From the NCBI GenBank assembly GCA_016721925.1, contig JADKHE010000011.1, positions 372,001-436,000 of the forward strand: 64,000 bases of DNA, in the 5' to 3' direction. Shown here in pieces: positions 1 through 8,700 of the stretch (position 1 is its first letter; each line of letters begins with the position of its first letter). Position numbers and translations under genes: made by a program. Origin of the DNA: Candidatus Skiveiella danica. Lineage in GTDB: Bacteria; Pseudomonadota; Gammaproteobacteria; Burkholderiales; Burkholderiaceae_C. The notes under the pieces are model-generated. The model was given only the letters and a program-made list of their open reading frames with translations, was not told where the DNA came from and made no database searches.

Positions 1-353
1 TGGCGCGCGAGCACGTCACGCGGCGGCAGCGCGCCACCCTGCTGGGCGAGCTGCTGCTCGGTGCGGACCAGCTTGGCCAGGACCTCGTTGTTGGTGATGG
101 GTTCGCTGTTGACCACGACCACGATGAAGTCCGCCTGGCGGGGTCCGGTGCTGGCGGGCCGCGCGTTCAGGCTGCTGCCCAGGCCGGAGGAACCCAACCC
201 GCTGGCCCCCAGGCTGCCCGACGGGCGCAGGCCTTGTGCCGTCGCGGTCGCCGGCAGCAACGCGGTCACCAGCAACGCGCTCGCCAGGACGCCCTGTCCG
301 ATTTTGCGGGTCGGTACGGTCATGGCAAGAAGGCCCGGTTGTTTCTTAGTCAT
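1..353 (-). CDS. surA: Periplasmic chaperone/peptidyl-prolyl isomerase SurA (N-terminal part)
   Basis: The gene runs off the left edge and only about 117 residues are present. SurA escorts outer-membrane proteins, including LptD, through the periplasm. The reading frame gives a hydrophobic signal peptide (VLASALLVTALLPATATA) followed by a Ser/Gly-rich linker and the block DFIVVVVNSEPITNNEV, which is the hallmark start of the SurA N-terminal chaperone domain. The ATG at 353 overlaps the lptD stop by 8 nt (ATGACTAA), which suggests translational coupling. An in-frame ATG at 323 would give a more compact signal peptide and is a good alternative start. The order lptD-surA is the usual one in proteobacteria. 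The PPIase domains lie outside the window. Confidence 0.9.
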   Translation of the reverse strand, partial: MTKKQPGLLAMTVPTRKIGQGVLASALLVTALLPATATAQGLRPSGSLGASGLGSSGLGSSLNARPASTGPRQADFIVVVVNSEPITNNEVLAKLVRTEQQLAQQGGALPPRDVLAR

Positions 354-2712
354 AGTTGCTGAAGCGGCTGGGGGTGGTGGTTTGATCCCGCAGGTACTGG
401 TAGCGCGAGATATGGTCCCGAAGGGTTTTGAGCGGACTGGTTCCGAGGCGCGAAAAACCAACGAGTTCAAGCTGCATGGTGATGTTCGTGTTGGCCGACG
501 AGGTGCTGGTCTGCAGGCGGCTGACCACGATGCGCGTGAGCCAGCAACCGGCGTCGTATTCAAACCCGAGCAACGCGTCCGTCAGCTGGCGATTCATCAG
601 GCTGTAGCTCATGCGTCCCACGGTGTACCAGCGGCCCGGGCCCTGCCCTTTGCCTTTGCCCAGTTCCAGGCCTGTGTCGCCCCACAGATCGTTGATCGGC
701 CACTGCCAGCCGACATCCAGTGTTTCGCTGGTACCCGCCTGCAACCGGTACGCCGCATTGAATACCCGGTAATTGCCCGGATTGTAGGTCCCGCCCACGG
801 TCGTGCGCACCGAACTGGCCGTCTTGGCGTCGAACTCGATGAACGCGCGCGCGCTCCAGCGCGGGTCCCAGTTGACGATCCCACCCACCAGGATGTCGCT
901 CCACCCGGTGGGCACCGGCGCCTGCCCGGGCAATGTGACCTGTTGGGCGGAAAAACGCAGCCGGTTGGCAATGCCTAACTGCGCGGCCTGGGCGCCGGTG
1001 GCCGGATCCAGCAGCCGGGTCGACAGGCCCAGGGTCAGCAGGTTGTTGTCGGCGATGCGGTCGTTGCCGGCATAGGAGTTTTCCTGGTAGATGGTGGTGA
1101 AGTTGTAGTCGAAGCTGGTCGTGTCGTAATTCGGCAGGTAGTTCTGGTTGCGATACGGCGTATAGACATAGAAGGCGCGCGGCTCCAGCGTCTGGCGCAG
1201 GTCGCGGCCGAAATAGCTGGTGTCGCGCTCGAAGATCAGGCCGCTGTCCAGGCTGACCGTCGGAACGGTCACGTTGGCCCGCGCGTCGCCGTTGCTCAAG
1301 TTGCCGTCGAAGGCGTAGTTGGTCGCTTGAAGCATCAGTTTCGGCGTGACGAACGCGCCCGGCTGAATCCAGGGCCGGCTCACTTGCGCAGCGACGAAAG
1401 CCCGCTGGCCATTGGGCTGACCGGTCAACGAGGGCACCGACTCAAACTTCGTGTAGTCGGCGTTGACGCTGTAGTCGAACCCGGCGCCGGCACTGCCACC
1501 GTAGCGCGCGGTCAGCTGTGGCATGCGGTTGTACGGCGGCGTGATCGGTGCGGAGCTGTCCTGCAGCGTCTGCCAGTACAGAGCGCGTGCGGCGGCCGAA
1601 AACCCGCCCTGGCTCCAAGTGAGGTTGGCATCGCTCGGCAACAGGCGCGTGGTCAGCGAGGTGCTGACCCGGGTGAAGTCTTTCCAGTAGTTGTCATCGC
1701 TGACCCGGTTCAGGTTGAGGTTCAGTCCCATGCCGCCGGGCAGGGTGCCGTTGTGAACGGCCGCAAACCCCCAGCGTTTTTCGTCGCGCAGGCGGTCCCA
1801 GGGCATGTAGTTGCCCCAGATCTGGCCCTGGTAGGGTGCCTCCAGGTAGCGGAATTCACCGGCCAGGTCGACGCCTCGCTTTGACATCAGCGTGCCCCAC
1901 ACCGTGGCATCGCGGTTTGGCGCCAGGTTCAGGTAGTACGGCTGAGAGACCTCGACACCGTTGACGTTGCCCAGCCCGATGATCGGCGTGAGAAAGCCGG
2001 ACTTGCGCTTGCTGCTCAGGGGAAAGCTGATCTCCGGAATGGGCAGGATCGGGATGTCCATGAAGCGCAGCGTCGCGCCTTCGGCAACGCCCGTTTCATC
2101 CTCGTTGTCGATGTTGATGCGCTGGGCCTTGAGCACCCAGTCCGGCAGCCATTCCGGGCCTCCGTCCCGCCTGCAGGTGCTGTAGCGGGCGTTGTGCAGG
2201 ATGGCGTGCTTGTCGTCCAGGAAGTCCATGCGCTCGGCATCACCCTGTGCGCCGTTGCGAAGCAGGTCGAAGGTTGGCTTTGTCAGATACCCGCGGAAAG
2301 CTTCGACCTCCAGTTCGGCCTCGGGCGCCTGGTACACGTTGCCTTCGCGATTGATGCGCACGTTTCCGCGCGCCCGCGCGGTGTCGTCAGGCAGGGTGTA
2401 TTGCAGCCAGTCGCCACGCAGCACGGTGGAGCGGTTGCGCAACTCGGCCTGGCCTTCGATGACCACCCGCTCATCGATCTGGCCGTTCAGGCTATCGCCG
2501 GACAGAAAGGTGGGCATGTCCCGGCGCACCAGGCTGGGGATTTTTTCTTCCAGCAGCGGTGTGCGGCGCAGCTTCATCGCATCGACGTCGGCGCCCTGAG
2601 CCCAGGCCACGCCCTCCAGCAAGCCGGCCACCAGGACGGCCACAGGGGTCCGTCGGCAGGGCGATCTTGGCTTCGGGGGCTTCATCGAGGGCGGCAAGGG
2701 GGCAGTCGTCAA
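346..2712 (-). CDS. lptD: LPS-assembly outer membrane protein LptD
   Basis: LptD is the outer-membrane beta-barrel that, with LptE, inserts lipopolysaccharide into the outer leaflet. The 788-residue product has a signal peptide ending near AWA (about residue 38), an OstA/LptA-like jellyroll domain (about 75-200, with the NRSTVLRGDWLQYTLPDD and NREGNVYQAPEAELE repeats) and then a long barrel with many aromatic-rich strands. Length matches the family (about 780-800). I see only two cysteines in the mature protein, in STCRRDG (near residue 180) and DAGCWLTR (near the C-terminus). These correspond to the long-range disulfide of E. coli LptD, which has four cysteines, so a single disulfide is inferred. 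It is followed directly by surA and transcribed divergently from amgK. Confidence 0.95.
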   Translation of the reverse strand: MTTAPLPPSMKPPKPRSPCRRTPVAVLVAGLLEGVAWAQGADVDAMKLRRTPLLEEKIPSLVRRDMPTFLSGDSLNGQIDERVVIEGQAELRNRSTVLRGDWLQYTLPDDTARARGNVRINREGNVYQAPEAELEVEAFRGYLTKPTFDLLRNGAQGDAERMDFLDDKHAILHNARYSTCRRDGGPEWLPDWVLKAQRINIDNEDETGVAEGATLRFMDIPILPIPEISFPLSSKRKSGFLTPIIGLGNVNGVEVSQPYYLNLAPNRDATVWGTLMSKRGVDLAGEFRYLEAPYQGQIWGNYMPWDRLRDEKRWGFAAVHNGTLPGGMGLNLNLNRVSDDNYWKDFTRVSTSLTTRLLPSDANLTWSQGGFSAAARALYWQTLQDSSAPITPPYNRMPQLTARYGGSAGAGFDYSVNADYTKFESVPSLTGQPNGQRAFVAAQVSRPWIQPGAFVTPKLMLQATNYAFDGNLSNGDARANVTVPTVSLDSGLIFERDTSYFGRDLRQTLEPRAFYVYTPYRNQNYLPNYDTTSFDYNFTTIYQENSYAGNDRIADNNLLTLGLSTRLLDPATGAQAAQLGIANRLRFSAQQVTLPGQAPVPTGWSDILVGGIVNWDPRWSARAFIEFDAKTASSVRTTVGGTYNPGNYRVFNAAYRLQAGTSETLDVGWQWPINDLWGDTGLELGKGKGQGPGRWYTVGRMSYSLMNRQLTDALLGFEYDAGCWLTRIVVSRLQTSTSSANTNITMQLELVGFSRLGTSPLKTLRDHISRYQYLRDQTTTPSRFSNYD

Positions 2713-2793
2713 ACGGGAAGGGCCGGCTCTCGGTCGGATGGCGGACAGGTCGGGCGGGGCTTGGCGGGGTTGGATTTGTAGAATGGATTATCC

Positions 2794-3921
2794 ATGAGCA
2801 AACATCTACCTGACCCGAGCGTGGCCGCATCGCCGCAACCCCCCGCACCCGTCTGGGCCGATCCCGCACGCGCCGGGGCCTTTCATGAGTGGCTGGCGCG
2901 CGAGGCCCCGATGCACGGGCTGGTGCCCGATACGGTGCGCGTGGCCTCGGCCGATGCGAGCTTTCGGCGCTACTTCCGGGTGGACCGGGTAGGCGGAGCG
3001 GGCAGTTGCATCATCATGGACGCGCCACCCGCGCAGGAAAACTGCACGCCTTTCGTGCACGTGGGCCGGCTGATGGAAGCCGCCGGACTCAAGGTGCCGC
3101 GCATCCTGGCCTGGGACGAGCCGCAGGGCTTCATGCTGCTCAGCGACCTGGGCACACAGACGATGATGGGCGTGATCGATCCGGACCGCCCGGAGGCCAA
3201 CGCACCCTGGTACGCGCAAGCCACGGACGCGCTGATCGCCTGGCAACGGGCGTCGGCGCCCGGCGTGCTGCCGCCGTACGACGAGGCGCTGCTGCGCCGG
3301 GAGCTGGCGCTGTTTCCCGACTGGTACCTCACGCAGCACAAAGGCGTGGCTTTGGAGGGCAAACAGCGCGAAACACTGGACAAGGCCTTCGACCTGATCG
3401 TTGCGCGCAACCTGGCCGCCCCGAAAGTCTTTGTGCACCGCGACTTCATGCCGCGCAATCTGATGATCCCGGCGGTGCCCGGACAGACTCCGGCGACGCA
3501 ACTTGGCGTGCTGGACTTCCAGGATGCCGTGTATGGCCCCGTCACCTACGACATCGCCAGCCTGATGCGCGACGCCTTCCTGACCTGGGAGGAGGATTTC
3601 GTGCTCGATGTGACGGTCCGCTATTGGGAAAAGGCGCGCAAGGCCGGACTGATGGACTTCGAGGACTGGCACAGCGACTTCGGCGCGTTCTACCGCGCGG
3701 TGGAATGGATGGGCCTGCAGCGCCATCTCAAGGTGGCCGGCATCTTCGCGCGCCTGACCCTGCGCGACGGCAAGCCCCGCTACCTGGCGGACGCGCCGCG
3801 CTTCATCGGCTACATCCGCGCGACGGCCAGCCGCTACCGCGCACTCGGGCCGTTGCTGCGCCTGATCGACGAGGTGGAGGGCACCACGGCGGTCTCCGGA
3901 TATGCTTTCGGTCGGGTTTAG
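2794..3921 (+). CDS. amgK: Anomeric N-acetylmuramate/N-acetylglucosamine kinase AmgK
   Basis: This is an aminoglycoside-phosphotransferase-fold kinase of 375 residues. AmgK phosphorylates the anomeric carbon of MurNAc and GlcNAc in the peptidoglycan recycling route that bypasses de novo UDP-MurNAc synthesis. The catalytic loop FVHRDFMPRNLM (H-x-D-x4-N) lies near residue 215 and the metal-binding DFQDAVYG motif near residue 250. The position divergent from lptD is the classical site of amgK. Its usual partner murU (nucleotidyltransferase) is not next to it: the following gene is rsmE. The assignment therefore rests on the kinase motifs plus the lptD neighbourhood, and another sugar kinase of the same fold cannot be fully excluded. 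Confidence 0.82.
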   Translation: MSKHLPDPSVAASPQPPAPVWADPARAGAFHEWLAREAPMHGLVPDTVRVASADASFRRYFRVDRVGGAGSCIIMDAPPAQENCTPFVHVGRLMEAAGLKVPRILAWDEPQGFMLLSDLGTQTMMGVIDPDRPEANAPWYAQATDALIAWQRASAPGVLPPYDEALLRRELALFPDWYLTQHKGVALEGKQRETLDKAFDLIVARNLAAPKVFVHRDFMPRNLMIPAVPGQTPATQLGVLDFQDAVYGPVTYDIASLMRDAFLTWEEDFVLDVTVRYWEKARKAGLMDFEDWHSDFGAFYRAVEWMGLQRHLKVAGIFARLTLRDGKPRYLADAPRFIGYIRATASRYRALGPLLRLIDEVEGTTAVSGYAFGRV

Positions 3922-3924
3922 AGA

Positions 3925-3976
3925 AGAAATGGCTATTTCCCAACGTCGCGTGGTTCTATTCAGCTATTGTTTTGTG
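3925..3976 (+). repeat. Dispersed ~50-bp repeat, copy 1 (amgK-rsmE gap)
   Basis: An AT-richer block between amgK and rsmE with the shape AAATGGCTATTTCCCAACGT, then about 17 bases, then CAGCTATTGTTTTG. The same ordered blocks (NNATGGCYATTCCCCAGCGTC, GG, GCTAT, a T- or A-rich tail) occur at five other places in this window on both strands. It contains no gene. Its function is unknown; it ends about 15 nt before the rsmE start. Confidence 0.7.
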
Positions 3977-3990
3977 ACTTTCCAAGAGCC

Positions 3991-4737
3991 ATGCCGCGCT
4001 TCCACTGCCCCGTGCCGCTGACCTGCGGCGAGATCATCGACCTGCCGCCGGGGGCCGCGCGCCATGTGCAGGTGCTGCGCCTGCAGCCGGGTGCGTTGAT
4101 CACGCTGTTCAACGGCGGACCAGACGGACCCGGCGGGGAATTCGACGCGACCGTCACCCGCATGGGCCGCTCCGATGTCCAGGTGCTGGTCGGAGCCCAT
4201 AAGGGCGTCGAGCGCGAAGCGCCGCGCGCGGTGCACCTGCTGGCTGGTATCACCGCCAATGAGCGCATGGACTGGCTGGTGGAAAAAGCGTCTGAGCTCG
4301 GCGCGGCCAGCCTCACGCCGCTGCTGAGCGAGCGCAGCGTGCTCAAGCTCAAGGGCGAGCGCGGCGACAAGAAACGCGCGCACTGGCAGGCGGTGGCCGT
4401 GGCGGCTTGTGAGCAATGCGGTCGCAACCAGGTGCCACCGGTGCACGAGGCGCTGAGCCTGGCCGACTGGCTGGCCGCCCACGACCGGCCCGCGCAGGAC
4501 GGCCGGGAACCGGGCACGCGCCTGCTGCTGTCCCTGCATCCCGACGCCCGTCCGCTTCGGGAAGCCGTGCCCGACAGCGGCGCGGTCTGGCTGCTGTCCG
4601 GTCCCGAGGGCGGGCTGGCGCCGGCGGAAGAAGCCGCAGCGCTGGCCGCGGGGTTTGTGCCGGTCACGCTGGGGCCGCGGGTGCTGCGCGCCGAAACCGC
4701 ACCGCTGGCGGTGCTGGCAGCGCTGACGCTGGGCTGA
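3991..4737 (+). CDS. rsmE: 16S rRNA (uracil1498-N3)-methyltransferase RsmE
   Basis: RsmE is a SPOUT-fold SAM-dependent methyltransferase that modifies U1498 in helix 44 of 16S rRNA. The start MPRFHCPVPL fits the family; upstream in-frame codons fall inside the repeat and are not conserved-looking. The protein (248 aa) has the N-terminal PUA-like part (ARHVQVLRLQPGALITLFNG), the central NERMDWLVEKASELG block and the knotted C-terminus LSGPEGGL...LGPRVLRAETA, which is diagnostic. The stop codon abuts the ubiD stop with no base between them (TGATCA supplies both stops). Confidence 0.95.
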   Translation: MPRFHCPVPLTCGEIIDLPPGAARHVQVLRLQPGALITLFNGGPDGPGGEFDATVTRMGRSDVQVLVGAHKGVEREAPRAVHLLAGITANERMDWLVEKASELGAASLTPLLSERSVLKLKGERGDKKRAHWQAVAVAACEQCGRNQVPPVHEALSLADWLAAHDRPAQDGREPGTRLLLSLHPDARPLREAVPDSGAVWLLSGPEGGLAPAEEAAALAAGFVPVTLGPRVLRAETAPLAVLAALTLG

Positions 4738-6222
4738 TCACAGTCCCAGTTCGTCCCAGATCGGTGCCACGCGCACCAGCACCTCGGGGCTCATGGTCAG
4801 TGGACGGCCCCATTCACGCGTGGTCTCGCCCGGCCACTTGCTCGTGGCGTCCAGGCCCATCTTGCTGCCCAGGCCGCTCACCGGGGAGGCGAAGTCGAGG
4901 TAGTCGATGGGGGTGTTCTCCACCATCATGGTGTCGCGCACCGGGTCGACGCGGGTGGTGATGGCCCAGATCACTTCGCGCCAGTCGCGGATGTCCACAT
5001 CCTCGTCGACCACCACGATGAACTTGGTGTACATGAACTGGCGCAGGTGGCTCCACACGCCCATCATCACGCGCCGTGCATGGCCTGGGTAGGCCTTCTT
5101 GATCCGCACCAGGGCCATCCGGTAGCTGCAGCCCTCGGGCGGCAGGTAGAAGTCGGTCACCTCGGGAAACTGGCGCTGCAGCAGCGGCACAAACAGCTCG
5201 TTCATGGCCAGCGCCAGCACCGCCGGCTCGTCGGGTGGCTTGCCGGTGTAGGTGGAGTGGTAGATCGGGTCGCGGCGCAGGGTGATGCGGTCGACGGTGA
5301 ACACCGGGAACTCGGCCTGCTCGTTGTAGTAGCCGGTGTGGTCGCCGAACGGGCCTTCCATGGCGTGCTCGTAGCCGCTCTTGTGTGTGGCGTCGGGCCG
5401 GATGCTGCCTTCGAGCACGATCTCCGCCGAGGCTGGCACCTGCAGCGTGCTGCCCAGCGCGGCGACCACCTCGGTGCGGCTGCCGCGCAGCAGGCCGGCG
5501 AACTGGTATTCGGACAGGCTGTCGGGCACCGGCGTGACCGCGCCCAGGATGGTGGCCGGGTCGGCGCCGATCGCCACCGCTACCGGATAGGGCGCGCCCG
5601 GATGGGCCATGCCGTGCTCGCGGAAGTCCTGCGCGCCGCCGCGGTGCGCCAGCCAGCGCATGATGAGCTGGTTGCGTGACAGCACCTGCTGGCGGTAGAT
5701 GCCGAGGTTCTGGCGCGACTTGTTCGGTCCGCGCGTGATGACGAGGCCCCAGGTGATCAGCGGCGCCACGTCGCCCGGCCAGCAGTGTTGCACCGGCAGG
5801 CGCGCCAGGTCCACGTCCGCGCCTTCCCACACCACCTCCTGGCAGGGGGCCGAGCCGACTACCTTGGGCGTCATGTGCCACAGCGTCTTGAGCAGCCCGC
5901 CCAGGCCCAGCATGTCCTTGAAGCCTTTGGGCGCCTCGGGCTCCTTGAGGTTGGCCAGCAGCTCGCCGAAGGTCCGCAGCTCCCGCACATCGGCCACGCC
6001 CATGGCGCGCGCCACCCGGGCCGTGGTGCCGAACAGGTTGCCCAGCACCGGCATCGTGTGGCCGGTGGGCTGCTCGAACAGCAGGGCCGGGCCGTTCGCA
6101 CGCAGGGCGCGGTCGCACAGGGCGGTCATCTCCAGAACCGGTGATACGGGCACGGTCACCCGTCGCAGTTCGCCCGCCGCTTCCAGTTGGACCATGAAAT
6201 CACGCAGGTCTTGGTAGGCCAT
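4738..6222 (-). CDS. ubiD: 4-hydroxy-3-polyprenylbenzoate decarboxylase UbiD
   Basis: UbiD decarboxylates 3-octaprenyl-4-hydroxybenzoate in ubiquinone synthesis using prenylated FMN made by UbiX. At 494 aa it matches E. coli UbiD (497 aa). The start [14 protein letters not shown] is the standard N-terminus. Visible blocks include [39 protein letters not shown]-like ([10 protein letters not shown]), [11 protein letters not shown] and the C-terminal [13 protein letters not shown]. It lies 2 nt downstream of ubiX on the same strand, so the cofactor-making enzyme and its client are co-transcribed. Confidence 0.97.
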   Translation of the reverse strand: MAYQDLRDFMVQLEAAGELRRVTVPVSPVLEMTALCDRALRANGPALLFEQPTGHTMPVLGNLFGTTARVARAMGVADVRELRTFGELLANLKEPEAPKGFKDMLGLGGLLKTLWHMTPKVVGSAPCQEVVWEGADVDLARLPVQHCWPGDVAPLITWGLVITRGPNKSRQNLGIYRQQVLSRNQLIMRWLAHRGGAQDFREHGMAHPGAPYPVAVAIGADPATILGAVTPVPDSLSEYQFAGLLRGSRTEVVAALGSTLQVPASAEIVLEGSIRPDATHKSGYEHAMEGPFGDHTGYYNEQAEFPVFTVDRITLRRDPIYHSTYTGKPPDEPAVLALAMNELFVPLLQRQFPEVTDFYLPPEGCSYRMALVRIKKAYPGHARRVMMGVWSHLRQFMYTKFIVVVDEDVDIRDWREVIWAITTRVDPVRDTMMVENTPIDYLDFASPVSGLGSKMGLDATSKWPGETTREWGRPLTMSPEVLVRVAPIWDELGL

Positions 6223-6224
6223 GT

Positions 6225-6833
6225 TCAATCTCCGCCGGCCGTGTCCAGCCCGTCCCAGCGCGGCGCCAGCGTCTGCGGCAGGTTCGGCAGGTCCAGCAGG
6301 TCGATGACGCGGGCCACGGTGTGGTCCACGATCTCGTCCACGGTCTGCGGGCGTTGGTAGAAGGCCGGCACCGGCGGAAAGACGATCGCGCCCATCTCCG
6401 TGACGCTCACCATGTTGCGCAGGTGCGCCAGGTTCAGCGGGGTTTCGCGCGCCATCAGCACCAGGCGGCGCCGCTCCTTGAGCATCACATCGGCGGCGCG
6501 GGTGATCAGGTTGTCCGCAAGCCCGTGCGCCACCGCCGCCAGCGTGCGCATGGAACACGGTGCGATGACCATGGCGTGGCTCTGGAACGAACCGCTGGCA
6601 ATGGCCGCGCCCACGTCACGCACGTCGTGCAGCCGGTGCGCCAGCGTGGCCACCGCCGCGCGGTCCAGCCCCGCTTCGTGCTGCAGGTTCAGCCAGCCCG
6701 AATCGGAAACGGTCAGGTGGGTTTCGACGCCGGACATTTCACGCAACAACTGCAGCAGGCGCAGTCCATAGACCGCGCCGCTGGCTCCGGAGATGGCGAC
6801 AATGATGCGGCGCGGGTGTGTCGTAGTGATCAT
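6225..6833 (-). CDS. ubiX: Flavin prenyltransferase UbiX
   Basis: UbiX prenylates reduced FMN to produce the prFMN cofactor of UbiD. The 202-residue product starts [20 protein letters not shown]; the Rossmann-like [16 protein letters not shown] motif, [18 protein letters not shown] and [14 protein letters not shown] blocks are typical. A longer open frame upstream (to 6923) lacks family features and would overlap the divergent MFS promoter region, so the ATG at 6833 is preferred. It precedes ubiD by 2 nt. Confidence 0.96.
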   Translation of the reverse strand: MITTTHPRRIIVAISGASGAVYGLRLLQLLREMSGVETHLTVSDSGWLNLQHEAGLDRAAVATLAHRLHDVRDVGAAIASGSFQSHAMVIAPCSMRTLAAVAHGLADNLITRAADVMLKERRRLVLMARETPLNLAHLRNMVSVTEMGAIVFPPVPAFYQRPQTVDEIVDHTVARVIDLLDLPNLPQTLAPRWDGLDTAGGD

Positions 6834-6948
6834 GGACCGGACTGTGCCTGAAAAAACGCTCAGCGGGCACCGCCGTGTGCTTGCACCTTCGCCGCATCCG
6901 CTGCACGGGCGACAGCGGCTCAAGGGCGGGTTCTATAAACTGCCACTG

Positions 6949-8130
6949 ATGAACCGCAACCTCATTCTGCTCGCCTTGTGTCAGGGCCTGTTCCTGACCA
7001 ACAACGTGGTGTTCATCGCCATCAACGGACTGGTCGGCCTGAGCCTGGCGCCGCTGGGCTGGATGGCGACGCTGCCGGTGATGGGGTATGTCGTCGGAGG
7101 GGCGATTTCGACCAGTCTTGTGGCGAAGACCCAGTCCCGCTACGGGCGGCGCATCTCGTTCCAGCTGGGGCTGCTGGTGGCCCTGCTGTCCGCGCTGCTG
7201 TGCGCTTATGCCGCCTGGAGCCGCAACTACTGGTTGCTGTGCACCGCGACGGTGGTGGCGGGCTACTACAGCGCCAATGGGCAGCTCTACCGTTTCGCGG
7301 CGGCTGAGCTGTCGGTGCCGGCGTTTCGCGAGAAGGCAGTTTCGCTGGTGATGGCCGGGGGCTTGATTGGAGCAGTGATCGGCCCGAACCTGGCCGCGCG
7401 CACGCGGGGGCTGACCGAGGCGCCTTTCGCCGGTGCCTACCTGAGCCTGGCCGTGGTGGCGTTGCTGGCGATGGCCCTGATGGCGTTCGTGCAGTTTCCA
7501 CCGGTGCCGCCACGGGCGGCCGGTGCGCCGGCAGGCCGCCCCCTGTCGCAGATCATGCGCCAGCCGGTGTTCGTCGTGGCGGCGGTCAGCGCCGCCTTGA
7601 GCTACGGTGTGATGAACCTGCTGATGGCCGCCACGCCGCTGGCGATGCAGGTCTGCGGCTTCCCTTTTGCCGACGCCGCGCTGGTGCTGGAGTGGCACGT
7701 GATCGGCATGTTCGCACCCGGCTTCTTTACGGGCCACCTGATCCGCCGGTTCGGCACGCTGCCCGTCATGGGCGTCGGCGTGGCGCTGAACCTGGCCTGC
7801 ATCGGGGTGGCGCTGTCGGGCGTGGAACTGCACCAGTTCATTGCTGCGCTGTTCCTGCTGGGCGTGGGCTGGAACTTCCTGTTCACCGGCAGCACCACGC
7901 TGTCGCTGCGCGCCTACAGACCTGAGGAAAAAGACCGCGCGCAGGCCGCTATCAATTTCTGCGTGTTCGGCACCATGGCCTTCACCTCGTTTGCCTCGGG
8001 CGCGCTGGTCACCACGCAGGGCTGGGCGCTGCTCAATCTCGGCTCGCTGCTGCCCGTGGCCCTCACCGGCGTCGCGTTGGTATGGCTTGCGCTCATGCAG
8101 CGGGCCACCCAGAATGGGCAGACTTCTTAA
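6949..8130 (+). CDS. Major facilitator superfamily (MFS) transporter
   Basis: A 393-residue inner-membrane protein with about 12 hydrophobic segments. The start MNRNLILLALCQGLFLTNNV places the first helix at the N-terminus; upstream in-frame sequence is not membrane-like. Loop 2-3 carries SLVAKTQSRYGRR, a variant of the MFS motif A, and the second half repeats the pattern at HLIRRFGTLPVMG. The substrate cannot be told from sequence. It is divergent from ubiX and is followed after 14 nt by the YidB-like gene. Confidence 0.85.
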   Translation: MNRNLILLALCQGLFLTNNVVFIAINGLVGLSLAPLGWMATLPVMGYVVGGAISTSLVAKTQSRYGRRISFQLGLLVALLSALLCAYAAWSRNYWLLCTATVVAGYYSANGQLYRFAAAELSVPAFREKAVSLVMAGGLIGAVIGPNLAARTRGLTEAPFAGAYLSLAVVALLAMALMAFVQFPPVPPRAAGAPAGRPLSQIMRQPVFVVAAVSAALSYGVMNLLMAATPLAMQVCGFPFADAALVLEWHVIGMFAPGFFTGHLIRRFGTLPVMGVGVALNLACIGVALSGVELHQFIAALFLLGVGWNFLFTGSTTLSLRAYRPEEKDRAQAAINFCVFGTMAFTSFASGALVTTQGWALLNLGSLLPVALTGVALVWLALMQRATQNGQTS

Positions 8131-8144
8131 CCAAGGGAACTCTC

Positions 8145-8648
8145 ATGGGCTTGCTGGATTCGGTGTTGGGCTCGGTCTTGAATGCACAGCAGGGGGCAGG
8201 GCCTGCCGCTCAGGGCGGACTGGCGGATGTGCTGGGGGGCCTGCTCGGACAGGCGCAGGGCGGCGCGCAGCCCGGTGAACCGGGTGGCCTCGGTGCCTTG
8301 TTGCCGGTGCTGATCGGCCTGGTCTCCAACAACGGCCAGGCGGGCGGCCTCGGCGGTCTGGCGGAGAAATTCAATCAGGCCGGCCTGGGTGATGTCTTGG
8401 GCTCATGGATCGGAACCGGCCCGAACGCTTCGATCACCGGAGATCAGCTCGGGTCGGTGCTTGGCGGCGACCTGATGAATCAGCTCGCCACCCGGTTGGG
8501 CATGAGCGAGGCGGATGCAGCCGGTCAGCTGGCGCAGGGCCTGCCCGACCTGATCGACCGGCTGACACCCCAGGGCGAAGCGCCCGAGGGGGGCTTCGGC
8601 AATGCCGGCGACCTGTTCGGCATGCTGGGCGGGATGCTTCAAAAATAG
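8145..8648 (+). CDS. YidB family (DUF937) protein
   Basis: A 167-residue Gly/Leu/Gln-rich protein with no signal peptide. Repeated GLLGQAQGGAQ and LGGLAEKFNQAGLGDVLGSWI segments and a C-terminal MNQLATRLGMSEADAAGQLAQGLPDLIDRLTP are typical of the YidB/DUF937 family, whose biochemical role is not established. A Shine-Dalgarno-like AAGGGA lies about 6 nt before the chosen ATG. The stop codon TAG lies within the dispersed repeat copy that fills the gap to the convergent hydrolase gene. Confidence 0.85.
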   Translation: MGLLDSVLGSVLNAQQGAGPAAQGGLADVLGGLLGQAQGGAQPGEPGGLGALLPVLIGLVSNNGQAGGLGGLAEKFNQAGLGDVLGSWIGTGPNASITGDQLGSVLGGDLMNQLATRLGMSEADAAGQLAQGLPDLIDRLTPQGEAPEGGFGNAGDLFGMLGGMLQK

Positions 8649-8700
8649 TAGCTAAATATGACCGGTTGACGCTGGGGTGATGCCGATTTACATCAAAAAC
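8640..8700 (-). repeat. Dispersed ~50-bp repeat, copy 2 (convergent gap)
   Basis: On the minus strand it reads GATGTAAATCGGCATCACCC, then CAGCGTC, then AACCGGTC and TTTAGCTACTATTTTT, matching the other copies in order and spacing though divergent in detail. It fills the whole gap between two convergent genes and supplies the stop codon of each: TAG of the yidB-like gene at one end and TGA of the hydrolase at the other. Confidence 0.6.
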
